Shown piece after piece: positions 1-9,400 of a DNA stretch of 64,000 bases. The notes beneath the pieces were generated by a model that worked only from the letters and a program-made list of their open reading frames with translations, ran no database searches and was not told the origin of the DNA. The DNA lies in NCBI GenBank assembly GCA_029251465.1, contig JAQXDI010000065.1:21694-85693 (forward strand), given 5' to 3'. The position numbers and the translations under genes are program-made. Each line of letters begins with the position of its first letter. The first letter of the stretch is position 1. The stretch comes from Ascidiaceihabitans sp. Lineage in GTDB: Bacteria > Pseudomonadota > Alphaproteobacteria > Rhodobacterales > Rhodobacteraceae.

Positions 1-1
1 A

Positions 2-811
2 TCCAGAGGCGACGATCTGCGCCGCACGGTGGCCGACGTTTTGCAAGACGCAGACCTGAACGGGCTGGTTCTGGCGTTGATCTTTGATCTGCCGATCCCG
101 CGTGGCGGCGCGAATGTGCCCGCAATGTTTGCCGAACCGCTGGCCGTCAGCCGCGCAACAATCAAACGCCCACACGTCCTGATCCTCGACAGTGTTTTGT
201 CCAGTTACGACGCACAGGCGCAAAGCAACATTCACGCCAATCTGCGCGCCGTTCTGCCCGAGACCACGATCATTTGCTTGGCCCCGTCCTTTGCGGACAT
301 CACCAGCTTTGATCTGCATTTCGAAATGAAACAGGGGCGCCTTAGCACGGATGATGCCCAAATCGACGATGCCGCAGACAGCACAGTCAGCGCCGATCTG
401 GCCCGCAAATTGCGCGCGATAGAACAGACCGATCTGTTTTCCGGTCTGGATCGCAAACAATTGCGCCTGCTTGCCTTTGGCGCGCGCTGGTATTCCGCTG
501 AACCCGGCGATTATGTGTTTCACAAAAACGATGATCCCACCGATGGGGCGTATCTGGTTATCGAAGGCGAAGCGGACTTGCTGTTGCCCCAAAAAGACGG
601 CGACGACACGTTCATTGCCACCAGCGGTCCGGGTAAACTGATTGGCGAACTGGGCCTGATCCGCAATGAACCACGCGCGCTCGACATGCGGGCAAAAACC
701 GATCTGACGTGCCTGCGCATTGGTGCCGAAGAGTTCCTTGCCGTTGTCGAAAACGACGCCTCTACCGCATACAAGCTGCTGCAAGTGGTTGCGGGCTACG
801 TTTCAAACTAA
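2..811 (+). CDS. ABC transporter ATPase C-terminal part with cyclic-nucleotide-binding domain (5' truncated)
   Basis: The reading frame is open from the window edge, so this is the 3' end of a longer gene; a GTG at 29 is only an internal candidate start. The first ~100 residues resemble the second half of an ABC ATPase: a signature-like region (PRGGANVP), then RPHVLILDSVLSSYD at the Walker B and D-loop position. The catalytic glutamate expected after the Walker B aspartate is Ser here and the LSGGQ signature is degenerate. Residues ~140-260 form a Crp-type cyclic-nucleotide-binding domain, with the phosphate-cassette-like IGELGLIRNEPRA. In this architecture a permease-ATPase is usually fused to the sensor domain and sits in the inner membrane. 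The transported substrate cannot be told from this fragment. Confidence 0.7.
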   Translation, partial: SRGDDLRRTVADVLQDADLNGLVLALIFDLPIPRGGANVPAMFAEPLAVSRATIKRPHVLILDSVLSSYDAQAQSNIHANLRAVLPETTIICLAPSFADITSFDLHFEMKQGRLSTDDAQIDDAADSTVSADLARKLRAIEQTDLFSGLDRKQLRLLAFGARWYSAEPGDYVFHKNDDPTDGAYLVIEGEADLLLPQKDGDDTFIATSGPGKLIGELGLIRNEPRALDMRAKTDLTCLRIGAEEFLAVVENDASTAYKLLQVVAGYVSN

Positions 812-853
812 AACTATTGCCATTTTTTGCGTATTAGCCTAGTTAAGCGGAAC

Positions 854-867
854 TGTTAGCGCTAACA
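854..867. promoter_or_regulatory. LacI-family operator upstream of edd-eda
   Basis: TGTTAGCGCTAACA is a perfect 14-bp palindrome with the central CG step typical of LacI/GalR-family operators. It lies 17 bp before the edd start codon, where a bound repressor would block transcription or early elongation. No LacI-family regulator gene is present in the window, so the partner must be encoded elsewhere. Confidence 0.75.
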
Positions 868-884
868 ATACGAGGTGACCTCAG

Positions 885-2693
885 ATGCCAATCCACAAAA
901 CATTGGACGACGTAACCAAACGTATCATTGCACGCAGCGCCCCGACGCGCGCCACCTACCTTGCGCGCATGGACGCCGCACAGCGCAAAGGCCCGTCGCG
1001 CGCGCATCTGTCGTGCAGCGGGCAGGCCCATGCGTTTGCAGCTGCGGGCGAGGACCAAGACCCGCTCGCCACCGGCACCGGCGGCAACCTTGGCATCGTC
1101 ACCGCCTACAACGACATGCTGTCCGCGCACCAACCGTTTGAGCGTTTCCCCGATTTGATCCGCACCGCGGCCCGCAGCATTAGCGGCACAGCCCAAGTCG
1201 CAGGCGGCGTGCCCGCGATGTGCGACGGCGTGACCCAAGGCGAAGCCGGCATGGAGCTGTCGTTGTTTTCGCGCGACCTGATCGCCATGGCGACAGGCAT
1301 TGCGCTATCGCACAACACATTCGACGCCGCCGTCTATCTAGGCGTCTGCGACAAGATCGTTCCCGGCCTTGTGATCGGTGCCCAAGCGTTTGGCCATTTG
1401 CCCGCCGTGTTTATCCCCGCAGGCCCGATGACCAGTGGCTTGCAGAACGACGAAAAAGCCAAAGTGCGCCAGTCTTTTGCCGCAGGCGAATGTGGGCGCG
1501 ATGCCCTGATGGCCGCCGAAATGGCTGCCTACCATGGCCCCGGCACCTGCACGTTCTACGGCACCGCCAACACCAACCAAATGTTGATGGAATTCATGGG
1601 GCTGCACCTGCCTGGCTCCAGCTTTGTGACGCCGAACACCGAATTGCGCGAAGGGCTGACCAAGACAGGGGCGATGCGTGCTTTGTCGCTCAGCGCCTTG
1701 GGTGAAAACTATACTCCCGTCTGCGAAATTCTCGATGAAAAGGCTTACGTCAACGGCATCGTCGGGCTGATGGCCACTGGCGGGTCGACCAATCTGCTGA
1801 TCCACTTGGTGGCCATGGCGCGCGCCGGTGGGATCATCCTAGATTGGCAGGATTTCTCGGATATTTCCGACCTCGTGCCGCTGCTTGCGAGAGTCTATCC
1901 AAACGGGCTGGCGGACGTGAACCATTTTCACGCAGCCGGTGGATTAGGCTATCTGATCCGCGAATTGCTGGGCGGCGGGTTGCTGCACCCTGACACCAAA
2001 ACCATCGCCGGCGCGGGGCTGCACCACTACACCCAAGAACCGTTTCTGGACGGTGCCGACGTGGTTTGGCGTGACGGCACACAGCACAGCCTGAACGAAA
2101 AGATCGTGACGCCGCTGTCCAAACCGTTCCAAACCTCGGGCGGTCTCAAACGTCTTGCCGGATCGCTGGGGACAGGCGTGATGAAAATCTCGGCCGTGGC
2201 ACCAGAACACCGCGTTGTGCAGGCCCCTGCCCGCGTGTTCCATTCCCAAGACGCAGTCAAAGCCGCCTTCAAAGCCGGTGAATTCACAGGTGACGTGATC
2301 GTCGTTGTCCGGTTTCAGGGGCCCAAAGCCAACGGCATGCCAGAGCTGCACAGCCTGACCCCGATGCTGGCCATTTTGCAAGGGCGCGGCCACAAAGTTG
2401 CGCTGGTCACAGACGGGCGCATGTCTGGTGCATCAGGCAAAGTCCCCGCCGCGATCCATGTCTGTCCCGAAGCACTGGACGGCGGCCCCATCGCCTATAT
2501 AAGCGACGGCGATATGGTACACGTTGACGCGCTGGACGGGACGCTGGACGTTCTCGTGGATGACCTGCTGACACGCAGCCCTGCGCACGCAAACCTAGAC
2601 GATAACCAGTGGGGCACAGGCCGCGAATTGTTCGCGCCTTTCCGCGCCGCAGTCGGATCTGCTGACGCAGGTGCCAGTGTTTTTGGAGACTAA
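885..2693 (+). CDS. edd: Phosphogluconate dehydratase
   Basis: Converts 6-phosphogluconate to 2-keto-3-deoxy-6-phosphogluconate (KDPG), the first dedicated step of the Entner-Doudoroff pathway, in the cytoplasm. The 602-residue length is normal for Edd of the IlvD/Edd family. Family motifs with probable Fe-S cysteines are visible: [11 protein letters not shown] (Cys113) and [12 protein letters not shown] (Cys222), plus [14 protein letters not shown] near residue 510. The ATG at 885 follows GAGG at 872-875. eda begins 1 bp after the stop codon, so the two form an operon. The LacI-type palindrome just upstream suggests sugar-dependent repression. Confidence 0.96.
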   Translation: MPIHKTLDDVTKRIIARSAPTRATYLARMDAAQRKGPSRAHLSCSGQAHAFAAAGEDQDPLATGTGGNLGIVTAYNDMLSAHQPFERFPDLIRTAARSISGTAQVAGGVPAMCDGVTQGEAGMELSLFSRDLIAMATGIALSHNTFDAAVYLGVCDKIVPGLVIGAQAFGHLPAVFIPAGPMTSGLQNDEKAKVRQSFAAGECGRDALMAAEMAAYHGPGTCTFYGTANTNQMLMEFMGLHLPGSSFVTPNTELREGLTKTGAMRALSLSALGENYTPVCEILDEKAYVNGIVGLMATGGSTNLLIHLVAMARAGGIILDWQDFSDISDLVPLLARVYPNGLADVNHFHAAGGLGYLIRELLGGGLLHPDTKTIAGAGLHHYTQEPFLDGADVVWRDGTQHSLNEKIVTPLSKPFQTSGGLKRLAGSLGTGVMKISAVAPEHRVVQAPARVFHSQDAVKAAFKAGEFTGDVIVVVRFQGPKANGMPELHSLTPMLAILQGRGHKVALVTDGRMSGASGKVPAAIHVCPEALDGGPIAYISDGDMVHVDALDGTLDVLVDDLLTRSPAHANLDDNQWGTGRELFAPFRAAVGSADAGASVFGD

Positions 2694-2694
2694 A

Positions 2695-3327
2695 ATGATA
2701 AGATCAACCTACGCCCGTAAACTATGCGAAATCGCCCCGATAATTCCGGTGTTGGTGGTGCACGATGTCGCCCACGCGCGCCCCTTGGCCCAAGCCTTGG
2801 TCGCAGGCGGTTTGCCGGTTCTTGAGGTGACGTTGCGCACGCCAAACGCGCTGGACGTCATTTCGGAAATGGCCAAAGTCGAGGGCGGATACGTCGGCGC
2901 AGGCACGCTTGTAACACCTGATGATGTCGTGGCGGCCAAGGACGCCGGGGCCACCTTTGGCGTTTCGCCCGGTGCGACGGACATGTTGTTGCAAGCCTGC
3001 GAAGACAACGATCTGCCGTTGCTGCCCGGTGCGGCAACCGCCTCTGAGGCGATGCGCCTGCTGGAACGCGGCTACGACATGTTAAAATTCTTCCCTGCCG
3101 AGGCGTCAGGCGGCGTCGATGCCCTAAAAGGAATTGGCGCGCCGTTGCCTCAGATTTCGTTCTGCCCCACCGGCGGCGTGAACCCGCAAAATGCGACCAA
3201 ATACCTGTCGCAGCCTAACGTTGTGTGCGCAGGCGGATCCTGGGTCGCCCCTGCCGATCTGGTGCAAAGCGAAAACTGGGCCGAGATCGAAAACCTGGCC
3301 CGCGCTGCCAGCCAACTGCCGCGCTAA
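2695..3327 (+). CDS. eda: KDPG aldolase (2-dehydro-3-deoxy-phosphogluconate aldolase)
   Basis: Cleaves KDPG to pyruvate and glyceraldehyde-3-phosphate, completing the Entner-Doudoroff pathway. It is a class I aldolase of about 210 residues. The Schiff-base lysine is Lys131 in DMLKFFPAEASGG, and EVTLRT and the phosphate-binding CPTGGV motif are in place. An in-frame GTG at 2671 would overlap edd. I prefer the ATG at 2695 because GGAG lies 6-9 bp upstream and homologues start near MIRSTYARK. It is co-transcribed with edd. Confidence 0.95.
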   Translation: MIRSTYARKLCEIAPIIPVLVVHDVAHARPLAQALVAGGLPVLEVTLRTPNALDVISEMAKVEGGYVGAGTLVTPDDVVAAKDAGATFGVSPGATDMLLQACEDNDLPLLPGAATASEAMRLLERGYDMLKFFPAEASGGVDALKGIGAPLPQISFCPTGGVNPQNATKYLSQPNVVCAGGSWVAPADLVQSENWAEIENLARAASQLPR

Positions 3328-3342
3328 GATCACCAAAGGGCA

Positions 3343-4593
3343 TCAGTCAGGTTTGACCGGTGCCCCGCCCTTGACGGTGCCGTCCGCAATCCATCCGTCC
3401 AGCACGGCGAGTGCCGCATCTGCGAACCCTTGATCGTTGATGTGACAGTCTAGCATGCTAAGCTGGACCGGGTCTTTGATGGCTTTGCCCATCTCGTCAA
3501 CCATCGCGGCCAGGCCCTCTGGATCATGGGCTGGTTCGCCGATTTTGTCCCATTCTTCAATGCCTTGCGTGGGCATCAAAACGTGAACTGGGCCTTTCGC
3601 CTGCTCTAGCCGCGCTGCGATGTCGCGCACCAACGTGCGGCGTTCCTCCGGACTAAGCCCGGAGGATTTGATCAACCGGTTGTGCGCATGAAACGGGCGG
3701 TCCGCATAGGCTGCGGGAATGTCTTGCCAACCTGCAAAGTCGATCAAATCCGCACAGCCGGGGGCCACCATTTGTGGAATGCCCATCGCGCCTGCATTGG
3801 TCATTCGATCGGTGCCGGAATTCGCCACGGAACCGCCCATCAAATTGGTGACCTCTGACAAAGCAAAGTCCATCACTGCGGCGAAATACCCTTGGCGGGC
3901 GAGCGCCTCAAACGCCATGCCGCCCATGCCAGTGGCGTGGAAAACAGCGACCTCAAAGCCACGCGCCTCAAGCGGATCGCGCAAGTGTCTCATGTATCGC
4001 AGACAGGATGACCCAAGGCTCATCATTCCGATCACCGGACGACCGGCCACTGGTTTTTCGACCGCATTAGCGGCCCCCAAAACGGCGCCCGCGGCTTGCG
4101 ACAATGAGGATTTGCAAACCGAATTCAACCCATACAATCCGCCAGCCCAAAGGATCATTTGAATGTCAGGCGACAAACGATCCGGCGGAATCAAAGGCGA
4201 AAAACTGACCGTCGACACCAAATATTTTGGAACACCCATGGGCAAGGCTTGCGCGCAATCCAATGCCAAATCAGTGCCCATCGTGCCGCCCAACGCGAGC
4301 ATTGCGTCGATCTTGCCCTCGGCATGCAACTGAACGCAAAGTGCCGCTGCACCACGCGCCATAATTTGCATCGCAGTGTTTTCATCACCACTGTCGATGG
4401 CCGCTTGGATTGATGAACCACCAGCCTCGGCGACCGCGTGTTTCGAAATATCCGTCGGTTTGGACGGATCACCTAACACGCTGACATCCATACTTAAAAC
4501 CTGCCCGCCCAAGCTTTGGATCCGCTCACAGATATAGTGTAGTTCGTCGTCTTTGGTGTCGTAAGTGCCAATCACCAAAATGGTCTTGGTCAT
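3343..4593 (-). CDS. Tm-1-like ATP-binding domain protein (UPF0261)
   Basis: A 416-residue protein of the UPF0261/Tm-1 family, named after the tomato Tm-1 resistance protein, whose N-terminal domain binds ATP. The opening TILVIGTYDTKDDELHYI is the family hallmark. LALGGTMGTDLAL and the FHATGMGGMAFE segment are also typical. Bacterial members often accompany a TIM-barrel partner in catabolic or signalling operons, but none is present here. The gene is last in the tctCBA-aldehyde dehydrogenase operon, 91 bp after the dehydrogenase. The biochemical role of bacterial members is not established, so a function in this pathway is inference from position only. Confidence 0.85.
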   Translation of the reverse strand: MTKTILVIGTYDTKDDELHYICERIQSLGGQVLSMDVSVLGDPSKPTDISKHAVAEAGGSSIQAAIDSGDENTAMQIMARGAAALCVQLHAEGKIDAMLALGGTMGTDLALDCAQALPMGVPKYLVSTVSFSPLIPPDRLSPDIQMILWAGGLYGLNSVCKSSLSQAAGAVLGAANAVEKPVAGRPVIGMMSLGSSCLRYMRHLRDPLEARGFEVAVFHATGMGGMAFEALARQGYFAAVMDFALSEVTNLMGGSVANSGTDRMTNAGAMGIPQMVAPGCADLIDFAGWQDIPAAYADRPFHAHNRLIKSSGLSPEERRTLVRDIAARLEQAKGPVHVLMPTQGIEEWDKIGEPAHDPEGLAAMVDEMGKAIKDPVQLSMLDCHINDQGFADAALAVLDGWIADGTVKGGAPVKPD

Positions 4594-4684
4594 GTCATAT
4601 CCCTTTCGTCATCGGCCAATCCGTCGCGCAGTTTTGTCGCCCTTTGGGGGCGTGCTTGGGAAACAAGTGCATTATTTTGCGGGA

Positions 4685-6172
4685 TCAAAGTTGTATCCAA
4701 GCCGTTTTTAAATTGCGGAATTTATCCAGCGCGTGGTGCGATTTATCGTGACCATTGCCCGATTGCCCGACGCCGCCCAAAGGCACCGAACCATCCGCCC
4801 CACCGTAGGTGTTCACGTGCACAACGCCAGCTTTCAGCCGCGCGACCATGCGATGCGCGCGGCTGATGTCACGGGTGAAAACAGCAGAGGACAACCCGTA
4901 GTCAGTCCCGTTGGCGAGGGTCACGGCCTCGTCCTCAGTATCGAACGGCTGCACCGCCAACACGGGGCCAAAGATTTCCTTTTGCACCAACGCGCTATTT
5001 TGCGGGACGTTGTCGAACAATGTCGGACCGATGTAATACCCCCCCGTTTGCGAGAGTTGACGCGTCCCCCCCATTCGCAATTCGGCACCTTCAGCTTTCG
5101 CCAGATCGATGGCGGCCAGAATTGAATTCATCTGGGTTTCTGACGCGATAGCGCCGGCGGATGTTATCAAATCCAGCGGATCACCGATCTGCATTTTGCT
5201 GGCCAGCGCGATCACCTTTTCGGTGAATTCAGCATGGATCGACCGTTCGACCAAAAGGCGCGAGGCCGCTATGCACACCTGCCCGCTGTCGCGGAAAATT
5301 CCGCCAACGGCGACGGCGGCCGCTTTGTCCAAATCACCGGCATCAGCAAAGATCACGTTGGGGGATTTGCCGCCCAATTCCAAATAGACGCGTTTCAGGT
5401 TGGACTGGGCTGCGTACATCATCAGCTGACGGCCGACGCCACCCGATCCGGTGAAGGTCATCACGTCCACATCCATGTGTTTGCCAAGGGCGGCACCCAC
5501 GTCGATGCCGGTGCCTGTCACCACGTTCAACACACCGTCCGGCAGGCCTACCTCGTGGCAGATTTCGACCAAACGCAGCAGTGATAGCGATGCGACTTCT
5601 GACGGCTTCAGGACCACTGTGTTGCCCGCAGCGAGGGCCGCCGCGATCTTCCAAGCGCCGATCATCAAAGGGAAATTCCACGGCACGATCACGCCAACAA
5701 CGCCCACCGGTTCATGGTGCACAAGGCCCAACGTGCCCGGCGCAGTCGGTGCGATTTCACCGTAATCCTTGCCGCATAATTCGCCGTAAAACCGAAAGGT
5801 GGCCGCAGCGCTCATTGGCTCCGCTTTGATCGCCATCGAGATTTCAGTGCCGTTGTCGCGCACGCCCAAAACCGCAAGACTTTGCGCCTCTGCTTCGATT
5901 TTATCGGCGATGCGTTGCAAAACACGACCACGCGCAGTGGCGGCAATGCGGGACCAACGACCGTCTTCAAACGCGGTGCGCGCTGCTGCAACTGCGCGGT
6001 CAACGTCAACAGTTCCACCGGCGGCAATTTCCGTCAAGCGCTGCCCGTTAATCGGGGACGTGATCTCCATCATGGCGCCATCGCTGGCCGCCACTGTTTG
6101 GCCATTAATCACGTGTTGGGCGTTTGAAACCGGCGCATCACGCAGTGCGTCAATTTGGGATTGGCTGATCAT
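4685..6172 (-). CDS. NAD(P)-dependent aldehyde dehydrogenase
   Basis: A 495-residue aldehyde dehydrogenase of the ALDH superfamily, oxidising an aldehyde to a carboxylate with NAD(P)+. Catalytic Cys300 is in SGQVCIAAS and the general-base glutamate is in LELGGKSPNVIF. The cofactor-binding PWNFP and FTGSGGVGRQ segments are present. Its ATG overlaps the stop codon of the tctA-like gene by 4 bp (6169-6172), so the enzyme is translationally coupled to a carboxylate uptake system. The aldehyde may therefore arise from an imported organic acid. The exact substrate cannot be read from the sequence. Confidence 0.92.
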   Translation of the reverse strand: MISQSQIDALRDAPVSNAQHVINGQTVAASDGAMMEITSPINGQRLTEIAAGGTVDVDRAVAAARTAFEDGRWSRIAATARGRVLQRIADKIEAEAQSLAVLGVRDNGTEISMAIKAEPMSAAATFRFYGELCGKDYGEIAPTAPGTLGLVHHEPVGVVGVIVPWNFPLMIGAWKIAAALAAGNTVVLKPSEVASLSLLRLVEICHEVGLPDGVLNVVTGTGIDVGAALGKHMDVDVMTFTGSGGVGRQLMMYAAQSNLKRVYLELGGKSPNVIFADAGDLDKAAAVAVGGIFRDSGQVCIAASRLLVERSIHAEFTEKVIALASKMQIGDPLDLITSAGAIASETQMNSILAAIDLAKAEGAELRMGGTRQLSQTGGYYIGPTLFDNVPQNSALVQKEIFGPVLAVQPFDTEDEAVTLANGTDYGLSSAVFTRDISRAHRMVARLKAGVVHVNTYGGADGSVPLGGVGQSGNGHDKSHHALDKFRNLKTAWIQL

Positions 6173-7692
6173 TGTTCGCCCTCTTGCTTCAGGTGGATGT
6201 CCGTGTCGAGGTTTTGTGGCCGGTTGCGCATTTCGCGCATCAAGGTTCGGATGTGCAGCGCAATTACGATCAGGATCATCGCAAAAATGATCATCGCGAT
6301 CGGGCGATCAATCATGTCCAACGGCGTTTTGACCCGTGGCATGGCAGAACGCAGTTTGACGTCCATAATGCCCCCCAGAACCATGCCCAAAATGATCGGT
6401 ACAATTGGCAAATTCAACCGTTTCAGGATGAACCCGAACACCCCGAAACCCGCCGCCAATGCGCAATCCGTGATCGAGTTGCGCAAACTATAAACCCCCA
6501 CAAAACTAAGCAGCAAAATCGTAATCCCGATCAGGCGGGTGGGCAGTTCGATGATCTTGGTCAGCAGGTTGGTCGACACCATCAAAAAACATAAAACGAT
6601 TACGTTCAGCACCAGCAACGCCAGATACAGCGCCATGACAAAGTCCATTTGACCTTGGAACAATTGCGGGCCCGGAATGACGTTGTGAACGTAAAACACG
6701 GTCAGCATCATCGCCGTCAATGCTTCGCCCGGGATACCAAGCGCGAGCAGCGGGATCATCGCAGCCGCCGGCACCGCGTTGTTTGCGGCCTCGGATGCGA
6801 TCAATCCTTCGGGTGCGCCTTTGCCGAACAGCTCCGGCGTTTTCGACGTTTTTTGCGCGTAGGTGTAGGACATGAATTGCGCGGTGAATTCGCCGACGCC
6901 CGGGATCATGCCCATCATCACGCCAAATCCGGACGACACGGTGGCGACCCGTTTGTACATCCACAGCTCTTTCAACCCTGAGAAAATCGACCCTTTGACC
7001 GAGATCATTTCGGGTTTTTCATCAGGTTCCACCAACAGCAGGAATGCTTGGCTCAGCGCGAACAGCCCCAACACCACAACGATCAGATCAACGCCTGATG
7101 TCAGCCAGCTTTGGTCAAACGTAAAGCGGCGCGAATAGGTCACAGGCTCTAGTCCGACCATCTGCAAAAAGATGCCAAACGACGCGAGCATACCGGCAGC
7201 AAAGATCTGCCCCCGGTGCGCCAGAACGACCAGTATCAGACCCAACGCTGCAGCTAGAAAAATCTCGCGAGAACCGAAATGCGGTGCGATCTTGGCCAAC
7301 AACGGAGCCAACAAGATCAGCGCAACAATCGAGAAAATGCCGCCAAAAAAGCTGGCGGAATAGGCCAAAGCCACCGCGCGCCGCGCCTCGCCCCGTTGCG
7401 TCATCGGATAGCCGTCATAGGTTGTCAGCGCGTTTACGGCAGTGCCGGGCGTGTTGATCAAAACCGCAGGCAGCGCGCCGCCGTACATGGATGAACCGTA
7501 AATCCCCAGCAGCATTGTCAGGCCAACAAGCGGCGGCATCGCAAACGTTGCGGGCAGCAAAATGGCGATCGCAACGGCCGCACCGACACCCGGAATAGCC
7601 CCGATAATGACGCCGCCAATCGAACCGATCACCAAGGCCAGCAGCACTTGCCAATCCATCAAGAGCGACACCGCAGAATAAAAAACATCCAT
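6169..7692 (-). CDS. tctA: Tripartite tricarboxylate transporter large permease (TctA family)
   Basis: The large membrane subunit of a tripartite tricarboxylate transporter (TTT), 507 residues with about a dozen hydrophobic segments. The family signature is near the N-terminus: IGAIPGVGAAVAIAILLP (about residues 31-48). A second GMIPGVGEFTAQF-type repeat lies in the middle, reflecting the internal duplication of TctA proteins. It works with the TctB-like small subunit (12 bp upstream) and the periplasmic TctC-like receptor to import a carboxylate using an ion gradient. The gene overlaps the following aldehyde dehydrogenase. Confidence 0.93.
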   Translation of the reverse strand: MDVFYSAVSLLMDWQVLLALVIGSIGGVIIGAIPGVGAAVAIAILLPATFAMPPLVGLTMLLGIYGSSMYGGALPAVLINTPGTAVNALTTYDGYPMTQRGEARRAVALAYSASFFGGIFSIVALILLAPLLAKIAPHFGSREIFLAAALGLILVVLAHRGQIFAAGMLASFGIFLQMVGLEPVTYSRRFTFDQSWLTSGVDLIVVVLGLFALSQAFLLLVEPDEKPEMISVKGSIFSGLKELWMYKRVATVSSGFGVMMGMIPGVGEFTAQFMSYTYAQKTSKTPELFGKGAPEGLIASEAANNAVPAAAMIPLLALGIPGEALTAMMLTVFYVHNVIPGPQLFQGQMDFVMALYLALLVLNVIVLCFLMVSTNLLTKIIELPTRLIGITILLLSFVGVYSLRNSITDCALAAGFGVFGFILKRLNLPIVPIILGMVLGGIMDVKLRSAMPRVKTPLDMIDRPIAMIIFAMILIVIALHIRTLMREMRNRPQNLDTDIHLKQEGEQ

Positions 7693-7704
7693 TATATCAA
7701 GATC

Positions 7705-8244
7705 TTAGAAATAGGTCAGCATAAAGCTGCGAAGTGTGGTTGGCAGGTATTCGTAAATCGCGCCGCCGGGGATTCTGACCTGCAAAAACCCTTTGAATAC
7801 CACGACAATCGTGATGCTTAGCGCGACAATCGACAGGTACATTCGAACGCTCCGGTAGCCCGCACGCGCCGCCAACAGCAAACCAAACACAATAGTCGAC
7901 AGCAAATACCCGAGCTGCGGCACGACAAAAACATAGGCCATAAACCAGCCCGCATATTCCAGCGATTTGACCCATTGCCAGACCTCTTCCCACCGCCCAA
8001 CCAAACGCGGCGACAACGCGGACGACAGCAAATGCAGCCCGCCAAAAAACACCATCAGAATGACTGAGCTCGTCGGCCAGAACGCAGGTTGCGAGAAAAC
8101 CTTGCCGCCCCATTTCCACGGGGATTGCGTGCCAAGTTGCGTGAAAAGAAACACCGCCAGCGCAAAAAACATCCACGCAAAGACAATGTCCCCCGGGCGG
8201 CGATAACGTTTGAACAGCTCTTGCAGCCCTTTGAAACGGGTCAT
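7705..8244 (-). CDS. tctB: Tripartite tricarboxylate transporter small permease (TctB family)
   Basis: A hydrophobic protein of 179 residues with about four predicted membrane segments (roughly residues 20-40, 55-75, 95-125 and 135-155), the size and layout of the TctB small permease. I start it at MTRFKGLQ (8244); an in-frame ATG at 8292 is possible, but the 16 extra residues look like leader sequence. The gene sits between the receptor (68 bp upstream) and the large permease (12 bp downstream). TctB sequences are poorly conserved, so the call rests on topology plus position in a tctC-B-A operon. Confidence 0.85.
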   Translation of the reverse strand: MTRFKGLQELFKRYRRPGDIVFAWMFFALAVFLFTQLGTQSPWKWGGKVFSQPAFWPTSSVILMVFFGGLHLLSSALSPRLVGRWEEVWQWVKSLEYAGWFMAYVFVVPQLGYLLSTIVFGLLLAARAGYRSVRMYLSIVALSITIVVVFKGFLQVRIPGGAIYEYLPTTLRSFMLTYF

Positions 8245-8312
8245 GGTTCGCCTTTTTGTGAGGGGGTAATTGTACAGCGCCGCCCGTTTCAAGGCAACGC
8301 TGTTGCGTTAAC

Positions 8313-9260
8313 TTATTCGAGCGACGCGTTAATCGCGCCCAAAGTTTTGATGTCATTTTCGATCAGAGCAGTGGAATCGTCTGCGTTCTGCCAATAGACC
8401 AAAGCACCGGTATCTGCGGCCAGCTTTAGCGCCCGCTCGGACTTCATCGTTTCCTCAGCAACCGCGATGATCTTTTCGCGCACGTCCGTTGGGGTGTCTT
8501 TGTGCACAAACAAACCGTTCCACAACGAAATGTTCAGCGCCGGATCGATTTCGGCAACAGTTGGTGTATCAGGCGTCAGCGCGATGCGTTCGCCGCCGAT
8601 GGATGCCAGCACTTTGACCGTGTCCAAGCACGGCAAAACCAACTGCAATGTTGTGTTCATCACGTCCACGTCGCCAGAGGCCAGCGTGTTGCAATCCAGC
8701 GCGTCGAACGCGGCGTCAGAGGCAAAATCAAACCCTTGCGATTTCGCCAAGGCCATCGTCACTTTGGTCGGAACCAAAGGCGCGCCAAAGTGGCCCAAAA
8801 CAACATCGTTGTCTTTGGCATGCGCGGCCAAGCCTGCGATGTCATCATAGGGTGCGTCGGCCCCTGCAACGATCACAAACGGGTAGGTCAGGAACGTGCC
8901 GAGTGGTTCAAACGGGTTTGGCGCAAGCTCTGGGATACCGATGTTTGGGCCAACAACCGGAACCGCAATGATGAACGACCCGATGGTGTAGCCATCTGCC
9001 GGTGCGTTCGCGACATCAATCGCGCCGGGGAACGGGCCCCCGCCGCTACCGGGCTTGTTCACAACGGCCGCAGGCGAACCGTATTTGGCTTGAAAATCTT
9101 CCGCAATGTAACGCGTCAGCACGTCTTCTAGATCACCGGGAGGCCACGGCACAACAAACGAAACCGGCTTCTCTGGGTACTCTGCAACAGCCGCGACTGG
9201 CATCGCAAGAACGGTCATTGCCGTGCTTGCTGCCAGAATGGCCTTGGTGAAATTCTTCAT
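8313..9260 (-). CDS. tctC: Tripartite tricarboxylate transporter substrate-binding protein (TctC/Bug family)
   Basis: A periplasmic solute receptor of the TctC/Bug family, 315 residues. The first ~27 residues form a Sec signal peptide (hydrophobic core AILAASTAMTVLAMPVAA, probable cleavage before EYPEKPV). The mature start EYPEKPVSFVVPWPPGD and VNKPGSGG are typical of Bug proteins, which bind carboxylates and some amino acids. Two ATGs are possible. I chose 9260 because GGGAG lies about 6 bp before it, whereas it abuts the ATG at 9266. This is the first gene of the leftward operon, divergent from iclR. The ligand is unknown. Confidence 0.92.
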   Translation of the reverse strand: MKNFTKAILAASTAMTVLAMPVAAVAEYPEKPVSFVVPWPPGDLEDVLTRYIAEDFQAKYGSPAAVVNKPGSGGGPFPGAIDVANAPADGYTIGSFIIAVPVVGPNIGIPELAPNPFEPLGTFLTYPFVIVAGADAPYDDIAGLAAHAKDNDVVLGHFGAPLVPTKVTMALAKSQGFDFASDAAFDALDCNTLASGDVDVMNTTLQLVLPCLDTVKVLASIGGERIALTPDTPTVAEIDPALNISLWNGLFVHKDTPTDVREKIIAVAEETMKSERALKLAADTGALVYWQNADDSTALIENDIKTLGAINASLE

Positions 9261-9316
9261 AGTCATCTCCCTAGATGGTGGTCTTTCGATCTTTTGATCT
9301 TGACCTTATTCACTTA

Positions 9317-9344
9317 ACGGTACACTATTGTTACCGACGGTACA
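9317..9344. promoter_or_regulatory. Candidate IclR operator in the tctC/iclR divergent region
   Basis: The 140-bp gap between the divergent tctC and iclR genes holds ACGGTACA at 9317-9324 and again at 9337-9344, exactly 20 bp apart (two helical turns). The second copy completes an 11-bp perfect inverted repeat, TACCG-A-CGGTA, at 9332-9342. Operators of IclR regulators normally lie in such divergent gaps, so control of both operons from here is plausible. Confidence 0.5.
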
Positions 9345-9400
9345 TATAGTTTGCACTGAGCAATTTCTTCTGTCAACATTTCTTAAAGACCAAGCTGCCA

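Noticed and set aside
4635..4665. CGCCC/GGGCG hairpin after the aldehyde dehydrogenase gene as a terminator
   Set aside because: No T run follows on the transcribed strand and the next gene of the same strand continues 91 bp on, so an operon is more likely.
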